A DNA stretch of 64,000 nt from Amycolatopsis mediterranei (GCF_026017845.1 NZ_CP100416.1:2269343-2333342), one strand, 5' to 3'. Shown: positions 34,886 to 44,666, numbered from the stretch's first letter. The notes: a model not told the origin generated them from the sequence alone. Translations and numbers: made by a program.

Positions 34886-35992
34886 ATGCGAGTGCTCGTG
34901 ATCGGCAGCGGAATCGGCGGCGCGGCGACGGCCTGGCACCTCGGCCGCCTCGGCGCGGAAGTGATCTTGGCGGACGCGGCGCGCCCGGGGACGGCGACCG
35001 AAGCCGGCGCCGGCATCGTCAGTCCCTGGACGTCGCGCTGGAACGACGCGCTGTACCCGCTCGCGGCGGCCGCCGGCCGGTACTACCGGGAGTTCACCGC
35101 GGAGCTCGAAGGTTCGTCGTTCGAGGTGGTCGGCGGCATGGTGGTGTCGGCCGACGACGCGGAGCTGGCGCAAGCGCACGAGCGCCTGACGTCGCGGGCG
35201 GCGGACGCCCCCGAGATCGGCGAGGTCCGGCGCCTCGACCCGGCGCAGGCGCGCGAGCTGTTCCCGGCGCTGGCGCCCGGGCTGGCCGCCGTGCACCTGG
35301 CGGGCGCCGGCCGCGTCGACGGGCATCAGCTGCGCCGCGCCCTGCTGGCGGCCGTCGAGCGCCGGGGCGCGAAGTTCGTCGAAGGCGAGGTCGCCTTCCG
35401 TGGCGACGGCACGGTGGCGAGCCCGGAGGGCCCGATCGAGGCGGACAGCGTCGTGGTGGCGGCCGGTGCGTGGAGCCGGGAACTACTGGCGCCGCTGGGG
35501 ATCGACCTGCCGGTGACGCCGCACCGCGGCCAGATCAGCCACTTCGACCTGCCGGGCACGGACACCGCCGCGTGGCCGGTGGTCCTGCCCGGCAGCAGCC
35601 ACTACCTGCTGGCGTTCGGCGGCGGCCGGGTGGTGGCGGGCGCGACGCGCGAGGCGGAGGCGGGCTTCGACTACCGCGTCACGGCGGCCGGGCAGCACGA
35701 GGTGCTGGAGAACGCGCTGGCCGTGGCGCCGGGGCTCGCGGACGCGACCCTCGCGGAGACCCGGGTCGGCTTCCGCCCGGGCACGCCGGACGGGCTCCCG
35801 GTGCTGGGCCTGCTCCGCCCGGGCCTGGTGGTGTCGACGGGCTTCGGTGCGGGCGGGCTGACGAACGCACCGTTCGCGGGAAAGCTGGTGGCGGCGGTGG
35901 CGGTGGGCGAGGACCCCGGCTTCGACTTGAGCCCGTTCGCCCCCGAGCGGTTTCGAGGGCCGTCGCCCGAAGCGGCCGTCAGCCCTCGGTGA
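34886..35992 (+). CDS. FAD-dependent oxidoreductase, DAO/DadA type
   Basis: 368 residues. N-terminal FAD fold MRVLVIGSGIGGAATAWHLG; the AGAGIVSPWTSRW region, VVVAAGAWSRELLAPLGIDLPV and the C-terminal GFRPGTPDGLPVLG and TGFGAGGLTNAP are typical of the D-amino-acid-oxidase superfamily. It should oxidise an amino acid or amine; the substrate is not evident. ATG 34886. Its 3' end overlaps the convergent yaaA gene by 14 bases. Confidence 0.9.
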   Translation: MRVLVIGSGIGGAATAWHLGRLGAEVILADAARPGTATEAGAGIVSPWTSRWNDALYPLAAAAGRYYREFTAELEGSSFEVVGGMVVSADDAELAQAHERLTSRAADAPEIGEVRRLDPAQARELFPALAPGLAAVHLAGAGRVDGHQLRRALLAAVERRGAKFVEGEVAFRGDGTVASPEGPIEADSVVVAAGAWSRELLAPLGIDLPVTPHRGQISHFDLPGTDTAAWPVVLPGSSHYLLAFGGGRVVAGATREAEAGFDYRVTAAGQHEVLENALAVAPGLADATLAETRVGFRPGTPDGLPVLGLLRPGLVVSTGFGAGGLTNAPFAGKLVAAVAVGEDPGFDLSPFAPERFRGPSPEAAVSPR

Positions 35993-36725
35993 CCAGCTCC
36001 AGCGCGTGCTCGCCGGTGCGCTCGACCACCAGCCCGGCCTTGGCGATCACCTTCACCAGCTGGTCCACAGTGGACGGATCGGCGCGGGTGGCCGCCAGCA
36101 CGTGGGCCAGGCGGCCCTTGTACGCCTTGTTGAAGTGGCTCACCGTCACGCGCTCGCCGCGGGCGTTCTCCGTCACCACGCGGACCGTGACCGCGTCCGG
36201 ACGCAGCTTCGCGAACGCCGAGTACGTCCCCGAGCGCAGGTCCACCACCAGGCCCTCGACCTCGCGCAGCACCGGCTCGAGGACCGGCTTCCACAGGCCC
36301 CGGACGGTGCCCAGCGCCGGCAGCGAGTTGCCGCCCGAGAGGCGGTACGCCGGGATCGGGTCGGTGGCCGACACCACGCCGAACAGCGACGACGTCACCG
36401 CCAGCCGCCGGTGCGCCTTCTCCAGCCCCGCCTTCGTGAAGCTCTTCACGTCCAGTGCGTCGTACAGCACGCCGGTGTAGCGGCGCAGCGCCGGCATCGT
36501 CGGGGACGTCCACAGCTGCGCGTTGCGCGCCACCTCGCCCGCCTGCCGCTCGGTGAGGCCCAGGGCCGCGATGCTGGCCGGGACGTCGGCGGCCAGCTCG
36601 GCCAGCGCGTCGGCGAGCTTCGCGCGCGTCGGGTTCAGCTCGGGGAACGACAGCGCGCCGAGGTCGAGCGGGCCGCCGCGGCCGCCGTCGGCCTTGGTCT
36701 CGGAAGGGGGGAGGAGCACCAGCAC
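35979..36725 (-). CDS. yaaA: YaaA-family peroxide-stress protein
   Basis: 248 residues, near the usual length. MLVLLPPSETKADGG, the LYDALD segment, FGVVSATDPIPAYRLSGG and VSHFNKAYKGRLA are conserved family blocks. In E. coli YaaA lowers free iron and protects DNA under peroxide stress and binds DNA; a similar role is inferred. GTG 36725 is six bases after TACGCT, a leaderless start. Confidence 0.92.
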   Translation of the reverse strand: MLVLLPPSETKADGGRGGPLDLGALSFPELNPTRAKLADALAELAADVPASIAALGLTERQAGEVARNAQLWTSPTMPALRRYTGVLYDALDVKSFTKAGLEKAHRRLAVTSSLFGVVSATDPIPAYRLSGGNSLPALGTVRGLWKPVLEPVLREVEGLVVDLRSGTYSAFAKLRPDAVTVRVVTENARGERVTVSHFNKAYKGRLAHVLAATRADPSTVDQLVKVIAKAGLVVERTGEHALELVTEG

Positions 36726-36871
36726 GCCCCGAGCGTACTTTGCCGATCGCGCCGGCCCGGCCGGCCGCCACGGCGGACCCGGGTGCCGGGTGAGCGGCCC
36801 GGCCCGGCTGCTTCCGGCCGGGTGCGGTAATCGGGGTGCACGGACGCCGCCGCCCGGCCTAGCCTCCCGGC

Positions 36872-37834
36872 ATGGACCTGAGCCGGCGCCCGTTGACCCT
36901 CGACGACGCTCCCGCCCTCGCCCGGCTGTACGCGGCGGCCGAGGAAATCGACCGGACGGGTGACCACTTCAGCGCGGACGACCTCCGCGACGAGCTGGAC
37001 GCGCCCAACGTCGACCTGCTCCGCGCCACCGTCGGCGCCTGGGCGGGCGACCGGCTCGTGGGCTACGGCCTGGTCCGCCGCCGTGACGCCGCCGATCCCG
37101 TGCACATGATCCGGCTCCAGTCGGTCGTGCACCCGCAGCACCGCACCGACGCCGTCGGCACTCACCTGGTCGAGTGGTTCGCGCGCACGAGCCGCGAGGT
37201 CCACGAGCGCGCCTTCCCGGGCGCGCCCCTCGAACTGCACCACGGCAGTCACCAGAACGAGCGCTGGATCGCCGGGGTCCTCACCCGCGCGGGCTACACG
37301 CACGGCCGGACGATGGTCAACATGCGCGTCGGCCTCGCCGACCTGCCGCCGCAGCCGCCGCTGCCGGACGGTTTCGAGGCGGTGCCGTTCGCCTTCGAGC
37401 ACGACCTCGCCGCGCTCGACGCCCGCAACGACACCTTTGCCGGCCACTGGGGCAGCACGGCCTACGAGCCGGACGCCTGGCGCCACCTGGTCACCGGCTC
37501 GAAGGACTTCCGCCCGGACCTGTCGTTCCTCGTCCTGGACGGCGACGACGGCGACAAGGTGCTGGCCTTCGTGCTGAGCCACCACTACGCGTCCGAAACC
37601 GCGGCGACGGGCATCCGCGAGCACTACGCCACCTGGGTGGGAACCCGGGCGGCGCTGCGCGGCCGCGGCGTCGCGTCCGGGTTGCTGGGCCACACGCTCC
37701 GGGCGGCGAAGGACGCCGGATTCGACCGGTCCGCCCTCAACGTCGACGTCGACAATGCGCACCGCGCGCTGGGCGTTTACGAACGGTGCGGATATCGCGT
37801 CGACGACGAATGGCACGTGTACGTGCTGTCCTGA
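36872..37834 (+). CDS. Tandem GNAT-domain acetyltransferase
   Basis: 320 residues with two GNAT folds. The first (residues 1-150) is degenerate at the acetyl-CoA loop (VVHPQHRTDAVGTHLVEWF). The second has WVGTRAALRGRGVASGLLGHTL and LNVDVDNAHRALGVYERCGY. The two-domain layout resembles mycothiol synthase MshD, but similarity is too loose to name it. ATG 36872 lies six bases after TAGCCT. Confidence 0.88.
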   Translation: MDLSRRPLTLDDAPALARLYAAAEEIDRTGDHFSADDLRDELDAPNVDLLRATVGAWAGDRLVGYGLVRRRDAADPVHMIRLQSVVHPQHRTDAVGTHLVEWFARTSREVHERAFPGAPLELHHGSHQNERWIAGVLTRAGYTHGRTMVNMRVGLADLPPQPPLPDGFEAVPFAFEHDLAALDARNDTFAGHWGSTAYEPDAWRHLVTGSKDFRPDLSFLVLDGDDGDKVLAFVLSHHYASETAATGIREHYATWVGTRAALRGRGVASGLLGHTLRAAKDAGFDRSALNVDVDNAHRALGVYERCGYRVDDEWHVYVLS

Positions 37835-37889
37835 AATCGGGACGCCCCACCGCCGATCGGGGAATGGACGGCATTCGTACCATCACGAC

Positions 37890-38723
37890 ATGAAGCCGAC
37901 TTCCACCTCGCCCGGTTCGAGGGCATTGGCCGCTTCGCTGCGCGAAGTGCGGGTAGCGCGGGGAAAGGGACTGCGCGAACTCGCCCGGATGGTCCGGATT
38001 CTGCCGCAGTTGCTGTCGGCGTGGGAAAAGGGACAGCGGGTGCCGCAGCCGGAGGACGTGGCGCGGTTGCTGGGCGCGCTGCGGGTCGACGACGTGACCT
38101 ACGACCGCATGATGCGCCTGGCCAGGCACGCCCGCGACGACAACTGGCTGGACTCGAACCCGTCCGATCTGCCGCCCGCGCTGAGCGGGATCGTGGAGTA
38201 CGAGCGCACCGCCACCCGCATCACGAACTGGGAGCTCGCCATCGTGCCGGGCCTCCTGCAGACCCCGGACTACGCGCGGGCGATCCTGACCAATTCGGAG
38301 ATCGAGCTGCCGCAAGCCGACACCAGACTGGTCGCGCGGTTGAACCGGCAAGGGATTCTCACGAGGCCGGATCCCGTCCGGCTCACCGCTTTGGTGGGCG
38401 AAATCGCGATCCGCGAAGAAATCGGCAGTGCCGACGTGATGTCGGACCAGATGGATCATCTGCTGAAGATGACTGGGCGGCCGAACATCTCGCTGCGGAT
38501 CGTGCCCGCGAACATCGGCTATCACCCAGGGATGAATGGCTCGTTCATCCTGTACGAGTTCGCTGGCTTGTCGCCGATCGTGCACTTGGAGAACTCGCAT
38601 GCCACCGCGTTCCTGCACGAAGATCAGGTAGTCGGCAGCTACCGGAAACAGGCTAAGATCCTGGCTGGCAAGGCACTGAGTGAAGACGACACCCGAGCCA
38701 TGCTTCGGGAGGTCGCGCGATAG
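37890..38723 (+). CDS. Helix-turn-helix XRE/DUF5753 regulator
   Basis: 277 residues. An N-terminal XRE helix-turn-helix (LRELARMVRILPQLLSAWEKG) is followed by the DUF5753 domain (YERTATRITNWELAIVPGLLQTPDYARAI and LRIVPANIGYHPGMNGSFILYEF). This family is widespread in actinomycetes, often controls development or antibiotic production, and pairs with small DUF397 proteins as it does here (16 bases downstream). Likely acts with its partner as a sensing switch. Confidence 0.92.
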   Translation: MKPTSTSPGSRALAASLREVRVARGKGLRELARMVRILPQLLSAWEKGQRVPQPEDVARLLGALRVDDVTYDRMMRLARHARDDNWLDSNPSDLPPALSGIVEYERTATRITNWELAIVPGLLQTPDYARAILTNSEIELPQADTRLVARLNRQGILTRPDPVRLTALVGEIAIREEIGSADVMSDQMDHLLKMTGRPNISLRIVPANIGYHPGMNGSFILYEFAGLSPIVHLENSHATAFLHEDQVVGSYRKQAKILAGKALSEDDTRAMLREVAR

Positions 38724-38739
38724 CCCGGGAGGCCTCGGC

Positions 38740-38910
38740 GTGGAGAACATGGTCTGGCACAAGTCGAGTTACAGCGGTGGTCAGTCCAACTGCGTCGAGG
38801 TGAAGCTCGACCGCTCGGTCGGCATCCGGGACACGAAGGCCCGGGAGCACGGCGAGCTGACCGTCTCGCGCGCCGCGTGGGCCGCCGCCGTCACTGCACT
38901 ACGAGGTTGA
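38740..38910 (+). CDS. DUF397 small partner protein
   Basis: 56 residues; WHKSSYSGGQSNCVEV followed by VGIRDTKAREHGELTVSRAAW is the DUF397 pattern. Start GTG 38740 has GGGAGG eight bases upstream. It is the usual companion of the HTH/DUF5753 gene just before it and may bind or counteract it. Its 3' end overlaps the convergent dehydrogenase by 20 bases. Confidence 0.92.
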   Translation: MENMVWHKSSYSGGQSNCVEVKLDRSVGIRDTKAREHGELTVSRAAWAAAVTALRG

Positions 38911-39790
38911 GCAGCTCCTCACCCTGCGCGTACCTCCGCAGCTGCTCGCCCGCGAGCTTCTTCGCGCGCGGGTAGAACGACGCCGACCCGCCCGCGATGT
39001 GCGGCGTGATGACCACCCCCGGCACCGTCCACAGTGGATGGTCCGCGGGCAGCGGTTCCGGGTCGACGACGTCGAGACCGGCGCGGAGGCGTCCGGTGCG
39101 GGTCTCGGCGAGGAGTGCGTCGGTGTCGATCGCCGTGCCGCGGCCGACGTTGATCACCAGGGCGTCGTCGGGGAGGGCGGCGAGCTCGGCGGGGCCGATG
39201 AGGCCGCGCGTCGCGGGGGTGTCCGGCAGGACCAGCACGACGATGTCGGCCTCGGGTAGCAGCGCGGGCAGTTCGGCGACGCCGTGCACACCCTCGTCGG
39301 GACGGGGGCGGCTCGCCACCCGCGTCACCACGGCCTCGGCGGCGACGAGCTGGCGTTCGACGGCCTGCCCGATCGAGCCGTACCCGACGAGGAGCACCCG
39401 GCTGTCGGCCAGTGACCGTGTGTGTTCGCGGCTCCACTCGCCGCGCGTCTGCTGCGCGAACCAGCGCGGCAGGTCCCGCTGCGCCGCGTGGATGAGCGCG
39501 AGGGCGTGCTCGGCGACGCTCAGGTCGTGCAGCCCACGCCCGTTCGCGAGGCGCACGCCCTCGGGCAGCAGCGGCACGAGCGTCTCGACCCCGGCCGACA
39601 GCGACTGCACCACCCGCAGCGACGGCAGCTCCTTGATCAGCTTCGGCGGCTCCGGCCCGCGGTCGTAGGGCAGGACGTAGAACTCGACGTCGCCGAGATC
39701 GGCCGGAGGGACGCCGCCGTCGTAATAGGCGGCGCCGAGCCCTTCCGGCACGTCGATGTCGGTCCACGGCAGCAGTACGCGAGCGCTCAT
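38891..39790 (-). CDS. D-isomer-specific 2-hydroxyacid dehydrogenase
   Basis: 299 residues, NAD-dependent. The nucleotide fold is VLLVGYGSIGQAVERQLVAA; the catalytic Arg is in NVGRGTAID, the Glu in DPEPLPADHPLW and the His in ITPHIAGGSA. Substrate within the family (glycerate, lactate, phosphoglycerate-like) cannot be fixed, but the lack of an ACT domain excludes SerA. ATG start at 39790. Confidence 0.92.
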   Translation of the reverse strand: MSARVLLPWTDIDVPEGLGAAYYDGGVPPADLGDVEFYVLPYDRGPEPPKLIKELPSLRVVQSLSAGVETLVPLLPEGVRLANGRGLHDLSVAEHALALIHAAQRDLPRWFAQQTRGEWSREHTRSLADSRVLLVGYGSIGQAVERQLVAAEAVVTRVASRPRPDEGVHGVAELPALLPEADIVVLVLPDTPATRGLIGPAELAALPDDALVINVGRGTAIDTDALLAETRTGRLRAGLDVVDPEPLPADHPLWTVPGVVITPHIAGGSASFYPRAKKLAGEQLRRYAQGEELLNLVVQ

Positions 39791-40040
39791 GCCGCCTTTC
39801 TACCCGCTCCCGGGTGCCGCGGCCCCGTGGGGAGGCGGTCCTCACCCTGGCGCCGGTGGATGACGAATCCGTGCAATTCTTTCCTTATTCGGCATGAATT
39901 CGAGGCGTACCGCCGGTGATTTCAGAGTATCCGCCGGAAACGGAAAAAGGTGATACGCGACGGGGGCGCGGAACGATATCGGGTGCGTGCGAGTCCGCGG
40001 ACACGCACGCAGCGTTGTCGGCGGTTGGTCGGGAGGGCCT

Positions 40041-41297
40041 GTGACCGTTTCTCAGTTTCGCTTGTTCGCCAGGGTGGCTCCGTGGCTGCTGGTGGCACTG
40101 GCCGCCGGGACGGCGGTCCGGATCGGGCTGTCGGTCGACCAAGGGCTCGCCGCCCTTTCCGACACCCGGATCTACCACGCCGGCGTGCTCGCGTGGCTGG
40201 ACGGAAAAGACTTCTACAACATCGTGCTTTCGAGCGAGGCGCACCCGGGGACCTACACGTATCCGCCGTTTTCCCTGCTGCCGTTCGGGCTGGTGCTGGG
40301 CTGGTACCAGCTCGGCGCGTTCGTGTTCACCGCGGGCAGCGTCGCGGCGCTGTTCCACATCCTCGTGCTCGTCCTGGCCCGGGCGTGGCCGGTGTTGCCG
40401 CACCGGCCCCTGATCGCCGCCGCCGGCACCGTCTGCGCGGTGCAGCTCGAGCCGCTGATCCACACGTTCTACTGGGGCCAGGTCAACGTCTTCCTGCTGT
40501 GGCTGGTCGCGCTCGACTGCCTGCACCGCAATCCCCGCTGGCCGCGTGGCGTGCTCGTCGGCGTCGCGGCCGCGATCAAGCTGACGCCGCTGGTGTTCGT
40601 GCTGTTCTTCCTGCTCGGCAGGCAGGTCCGCCCCGCGCTGGTCGCCGTCGCCGGCTTCGCCGCCTGCACCGGCTTGGCCTGGGCGATCGCGCCGCACGAA
40701 TCGACGTTCTACTGGACGCGGGCGGTGTGGGACCCGGCCCGGATCGGCAACGTGGCCCTGCCCGGGAACCAGTCGTTGCGCGGTTTCGCCGCCCGGCTGG
40801 TCCCGCCGCCGGACGCGATGCTGCTCTGGGCGGCACTGGCGGCGACGGCGGCCGCCCTCGCCGCGGTGGTCATCGTCCGCTTCCGCCGCGACGGCGGCGA
40901 CGTGCCGGCCTGGCTGGCGACGGCCGCGCTCGGCACGCTCGTTTCGCCGGTGTCGTGGACGCACCACTGGGTGTGGTTCGCCCCGCTGCTCCTGGTCACG
41001 GCGGTGTGGGCGGGCCGGGCACCGCGCCTGGCGGTGCCGGCGCTGGTCGTCGTCGGCGCGGTGGCCGTGTTCGCCCCGGCCGAGCTGTTCCCGGCAAGCC
41101 CGGGCGCGCCGTGGTGGACGCACCTGCTCGGGGAGAGCTACGTGGTCGCCGGGTTCCTGATGCTCGTGGGGTTGGCGGTGCTGCCGCGCAGGCTGCTGCC
41201 GTCCGGGCAGCGGGTGCCGGACACCCCGGAGTGGTGGACGGACCCCGGCGACCGGACGCGCGCCGAGCCGGTCCCGGCCGGGCGCGACGGAACCTGA
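40041..41297 (+). CDS. GT87-type membrane mannosyltransferase-like protein (DUF2029)
   Basis: 418 residues, about 10 membrane helices. An early loop SDTRIYHAGVLAWLDGKDFY, TYTYPPFSLLPFG and IKLTPLVFVLFFLL are typical of the polyprenyl-phosphate-dependent GT-C family GT87 (PimE, AftC-like neighbours). It should transfer a sugar from a polyprenyl donor to envelope glycolipid or arabinan on the outer face. GTG 40041 with GGGAGGG is preferred over an upstream start without RBS. Acceptor unknown. Confidence 0.88.
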   Translation: MTVSQFRLFARVAPWLLVALAAGTAVRIGLSVDQGLAALSDTRIYHAGVLAWLDGKDFYNIVLSSEAHPGTYTYPPFSLLPFGLVLGWYQLGAFVFTAGSVAALFHILVLVLARAWPVLPHRPLIAAAGTVCAVQLEPLIHTFYWGQVNVFLLWLVALDCLHRNPRWPRGVLVGVAAAIKLTPLVFVLFFLLGRQVRPALVAVAGFAACTGLAWAIAPHESTFYWTRAVWDPARIGNVALPGNQSLRGFAARLVPPPDAMLLWAALAATAAALAAVVIVRFRRDGGDVPAWLATAALGTLVSPVSWTHHWVWFAPLLLVTAVWAGRAPRLAVPALVVVGAVAVFAPAELFPASPGAPWWTHLLGESYVVAGFLMLVGLAVLPRRLLPSGQRVPDTPEWWTDPGDRTRAEPVPAGRDGT

Positions 41298-41542
41298 CCG
41301 CTCCGGCCGGCGCAGGAGGGCCCGGGCGTGGTGCCCTTCCCGCCGCCGGGGCTGGGTGGCCTGCTTGGCTGGGCGCCCGATTCGGGCTGGATGGCCCGTT
41401 CGAGCCCGGGCGACCTACCTGCGCCGACGGCCCGTGTGACCCGACCGACCACGCTCGGCTGGGCAGCTCGCCTGCCCCGGGCGCCCTCGCCCGGCTTGGG
41501 GACCGGCCCGTCCCCGGCGTAGCTCCTCTCAGTGCACCCCGG
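41298..41542. other. Intergenic gap, no gene seen
   Basis: 245 GC-rich bases between the convergent GT87 and VOC genes. Short open frames here have no start signal or recognisable domain. GGGCCCGGGC-type inverted repeats near 41316 could end the GT87 transcript. Confidence 0.5.
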
Positions 41543-41896
41543 TCAGCTCACCCTCTCCGACACGCAGAACTCGTTGCCCTCCGGATCGACCAGCACCGTC
41601 CACGCCAGTCCCGGGACCTCGTGCTCCGCCACCTCCTTCGCGCCCAGCCCGACCAGCCGCTCCACCTCGGCCGCACGGTCGTCACCTCCGAAATCCACGT
41701 GCACCCGGTTCTTGCCCGCCCGGGCCTCCGGCACCCGCTGCAGCCCCACCGCCAGCCCGCCTCCCGGCGGTGGGGCCAGCACCACGAATTCGCCGTAGTC
41801 CTGCGCCACCTGCGTGCCCAGCGCCGCCGTCCAGAACTCCGCCAGCCGCCGGGGCTCCGCGCAGTCGATCGTGATCATGCCCATGTGGATCGCCAT
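41543..41896 (-). CDS. VOC-fold protein under a RecA-NDp-type promoter
   Basis: 117 residues. MAIHMGMITIDCAEPRRLAEFW opens the first VOC module and TVLVDPEGNEFCVSE closes the second; HVDFGGDDRAAEVERLV lies between. The VOC family includes glyoxalases, antibiotic-binding proteins and dioxygenases; substrate unknown. ATG 41896 is placed exactly seven bases after a perfect RecA-NDp -10, so the mRNA is probably leaderless and DNA-damage inducible. The open frame runs further upstream, but that part is promoter. Confidence 0.88.
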   Translation of the reverse strand: MAIHMGMITIDCAEPRRLAEFWTAALGTQVAQDYGEFVVLAPPPGGGLAVGLQRVPEARAGKNRVHVDFGGDDRAAEVERLVGLGAKEVAEHEVPGLAWTVLVDPEGNEFCVSERVS

Positions 41897-41903
41897 GCCC
41901 TCG

Positions 41904-41926
41904 AAGCTAGCGGCCACCACCGACAA
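41904..41926 (-). promoter_or_regulatory. RecA-NDp (PafBC-type) promoter, perfect match
   Basis: On the minus strand TTGTCGGTG (41926-41918), eight bases, TAGCTT (41909-41904) fits the full consensus TTGTCRGTG-N8-TANNNT. The VOC start codon follows after seven bases. This is the best match of the motif in the window. Confidence 0.8.
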
Positions 41927-42020
41927 AAACGGGCCGCCGAATAACCCGTTGGAGTCACGGCCGGGTGGTTGACTACCCTGAGCGGGACTTTCACACCCGC
42001 CCGGAGCAGGGAGCCCCCCA

Positions 42021-43769
42021 GTGATCACCAGGACTTCGTCGTTGTTCCTTCGCACGTTGCGCGAGGATCCGGCGGACGCCGAGGTACCGAGCCACCGGCT
42101 CCTGGTACGCGCCGGCTACGTCCGCCGGGTCGCCCCGGGCGGGTACTCCTGGCTGCCCCTCGGCCTGCGCGTGCTGCGCCGCATCGAGGCCGTCGTGCGC
42201 GAGGAAATGAACGCCATGGGCGCGCAGGAGATCCAGTTCCCCGCGCTGCTGCCGAGGGAGCCCTACGAGACCACCGGCCGCTGGACCGAGTACGGCGACG
42301 GCCTCTTCCGCCTCAAGGACCGCAAGGGCGCCGACTACCTCCTCGGCCCGACGCACGAGGAGCTCTTCGCCCTCACCGTCAAGGGCGAGTACAGCTCGTA
42401 CCGCGACTACCCCGTCACGCTCTACCAGATCCAGACGAAGTACCGCGACGAAGCCCGCCCCCGGGCCGGCATCCTGCGCGGCCGCGAGTTCGTCATGAAG
42501 GACTCCTACTCCTTCGACCTCGACGACGAGGGTCTCGCGCGCTCCTACCAGGCCCACCGCGACGCCTACGTGAAGCTGTTCGACCGGCTCGGCCTCGAGT
42601 ACGTCGTCGTGAAGGCGACGTCGGGCGCCATGGGCGGCTCGGCGTCCGAGGAGTTCCTCGCCGTCGCCGAGACGGGTGAGGACACCTACGTCCGCAGCAC
42701 CGAGTCCGGTTATGCGGCGAACGTCGAAGCCGTCGTCACGCCTGCGCCCGCCGCGCAGCCCATCGAGGGCCGCCCCGAGGCGCAGGTGCACCACACGCCG
42801 AACACGCCGACCATCGAGTCGCTGGTCAACTTCCTCAACGACGCCGGCCTGGGCCGCACCTTCACCGCCGCGGACACGCTGAAGAACGTCATGCTCAAGA
42901 CGCGTCAGCCGGGCTCGGCCGAGTGGGAGCTCGTCTGCGTCGCCGTCCCGGGCGACCGCGAAGTGGACATGAAGCGCCTCGAAGCGTCGCTGGAGCCGGC
43001 CGAGGTCGCGCTGCTCGACGAGGCCGACTTCGCGAAGAACCCGTTCCTCGTCAAGGGCTACATCGGCCCGAAGGCGCTGCAGGACAACGGCGTGCGCTAC
43101 CTCGCCGACCCGCGGATCGTCCCCGGCACCGCCTGGGTCACCGGGGCCGACAAGGTCGACCACCACGTCGTCGACCTGCTGGCCGGGCGCGACTTCACCC
43201 CGGACGGCACGATCGAGGCCGCCGAGGTCCGCGAGGGCGACGCGTCGCCGGACGGCCACGGCACCCTGGTCGCCGCGCGCGGCATCGAGATCGGGCACAT
43301 CTTCCAGCTCGGCCGCAAGTACACCGACGCCTTCGAGGTCGACGCGCTCGGCCCCGACTCGAAGCCGATCCGGATCACCATGGGTTCCTACGGCGTCGGC
43401 GTCTCGCGGCTGGTCGGCGTGCTCGCCGAGCAGAACCACGACGACCTCGGCCTGATCTGGCCGCGGGTGGCCTCGCCGTTCGACGTGCACATCGTCATCG
43501 CGGGCAAGGACGAGACGATCGCGGCCGGCGCCGAGAAGATCGCCGCCGAGCTGGACGCGGCCGGGGTCGAGGTCATCCTCGACGACCGCAAGGCGACTCC
43601 CGGTGTCAAGTTCGCGGACGCCGAGCTGGTCGGCGTGCCGACCATCCTGGTCGTCGGGCGCGGGCTGGCCAACGGCGTCGTCGAGGTCAAGGACCGGCGT
43701 TCGGGCGAACGCGAGGAGATCGCGGTCGAGGCCGTCGTCGAGCACTTGGTCAAGCTCGTCCGTTCCTGA
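42021..43769 (+). CDS. proS: Prolyl-tRNA synthetase, bacterial type
   Basis: 582 residues, normal for the bacterial form. Class II motifs are visible: motif 1 near [23 protein letters not shown], motif 2 in [23 protein letters not shown], motif 3 in [17 protein letters not shown]. An editing (INS) domain lies between motifs 2 and 3, and the C-terminal anticodon-binding domain includes [22 protein letters not shown]. Charges tRNA-Pro with proline. Start GTG 42021. Its stop overlaps the ATG of a membrane-protein gene. Confidence 0.97.
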   Translation: MITRTSSLFLRTLREDPADAEVPSHRLLVRAGYVRRVAPGGYSWLPLGLRVLRRIEAVVREEMNAMGAQEIQFPALLPREPYETTGRWTEYGDGLFRLKDRKGADYLLGPTHEELFALTVKGEYSSYRDYPVTLYQIQTKYRDEARPRAGILRGREFVMKDSYSFDLDDEGLARSYQAHRDAYVKLFDRLGLEYVVVKATSGAMGGSASEEFLAVAETGEDTYVRSTESGYAANVEAVVTPAPAAQPIEGRPEAQVHHTPNTPTIESLVNFLNDAGLGRTFTAADTLKNVMLKTRQPGSAEWELVCVAVPGDREVDMKRLEASLEPAEVALLDEADFAKNPFLVKGYIGPKALQDNGVRYLADPRIVPGTAWVTGADKVDHHVVDLLAGRDFTPDGTIEAAEVREGDASPDGHGTLVAARGIEIGHIFQLGRKYTDAFEVDALGPDSKPIRITMGSYGVGVSRLVGVLAEQNHDDLGLIWPRVASPFDVHIVIAGKDETIAAGAEKIAAELDAAGVEVILDDRKATPGVKFADAELVGVPTILVVGRGLANGVVEVKDRRSGEREEIAVEAVVEHLVKLVRS

Positions 43770-44620
43770 TGGGGCGGTTCTCGCGGCGGCCCGAAGACGG
43801 GCCGGGCTACGAGGACAACGCGGCGCTTCGCGGGTTCGGCGGTTACGAACCCGCGGACGCGCCGCGCGCGCAGCCGAAGCGGATCCGCCCGCGGCCGAAG
43901 CCGCTGAAGTGGCGGCGGGCGCCGTGGTTCGGGCTGGCGTTCATCGCCCTGGTGGCCGGCGTGCTGAACGCGCTGGGCGTCGGCAAGCAGCACCCGGCGT
44001 CGTCCTCGCCGCCGCCTGCGCCGCTGGTAGCGACGCCTTCGCCGCGCGCTGCGGTCCCGGCCGTGGTCGCGGGCTGGCAGTCCGTGGCGGGTCGTGACGG
44101 CTCGTACGCCTACGACGTCCCACCGGACTGGCAGCCGGCACCCGGTACCCAGCACGGCTGGGCCGGGGTCAGGCTCATCACGAGCGCGTTCCTGGGCAAA
44201 TGCGGCCAGGCGACGCTGGGTGGCGCGGGCGTCACCACGGAACCCCTGGCCGACGTCGACGCGGCGGCGCGCAAGGCCGCCACGGACCTCGCGACGGCCG
44301 CGTACGGCGCGGCGCCCCAAGTGGACCCGGGGGCGGACGCGCAGGTTTCCCGAGCCGACGGCACGGCGGTCCCCGCCCGGGTCGTGGTCGCTTCGGTGAC
44401 CCCGGCGCAGACGGGGGAGTGCGCGACCCGGCACGCGCTGGTGGCGGCGCTGGCGTTCGGCGGGGATTCGGGGACGTCCGGCGTGGTGGTGGCGTACGCG
44501 GACAGCGACCGGTCGGGGCCTTCCTCGCGGCAGGACCTGGAACGGATCGTGCGGAGTTACCGGTTCGTCCCGGCAGCCGACCGCAGGACGACAACGCCGC
44601 CGCCGACCACGTACCGCTAG
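43769..44620 (+). CDS. Membrane-anchored protein of unknown function
   Basis: 283 residues: a basic, disordered N-terminus (RPRPKPLKWRRAP), one membrane helix at about 52-70 (WFGLAFIALVAGVLNALG), a Pro/Ala/Ser linker and an extracellular domain with SYAYDVPPDWQPAPGTQHGW and two or three cysteines. The pattern resembles actinobacterial single-pass proteins with a PsbP/DUF-like outer domain; no function is claimed. ATG overlaps the proS stop (TGATG), so expression is translationally tied to proS. Confidence 0.75.
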   Translation: MGRFSRRPEDGPGYEDNAALRGFGGYEPADAPRAQPKRIRPRPKPLKWRRAPWFGLAFIALVAGVLNALGVGKQHPASSSPPPAPLVATPSPRAAVPAVVAGWQSVAGRDGSYAYDVPPDWQPAPGTQHGWAGVRLITSAFLGKCGQATLGGAGVTTEPLADVDAAARKAATDLATAAYGAAPQVDPGADAQVSRADGTAVPARVVVASVTPAQTGECATRHALVAALAFGGDSGTSGVVVAYADSDRSGPSSRQDLERIVRSYRFVPAADRRTTTPPPTTYR

Positions 44621-44666
44621 CCAGGACGCCTTCCGCCGAGCGCCGGGATTCGGCAGGCTGCGGGGC

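Noticed and set aside
39791-40040. Extended N-terminus or small gene before the GT87 gene
   Set aside because: The relatively AT-rich part near 39870-39960 looks like promoter region; GTG 40041 with GGGAGGG explains the start.
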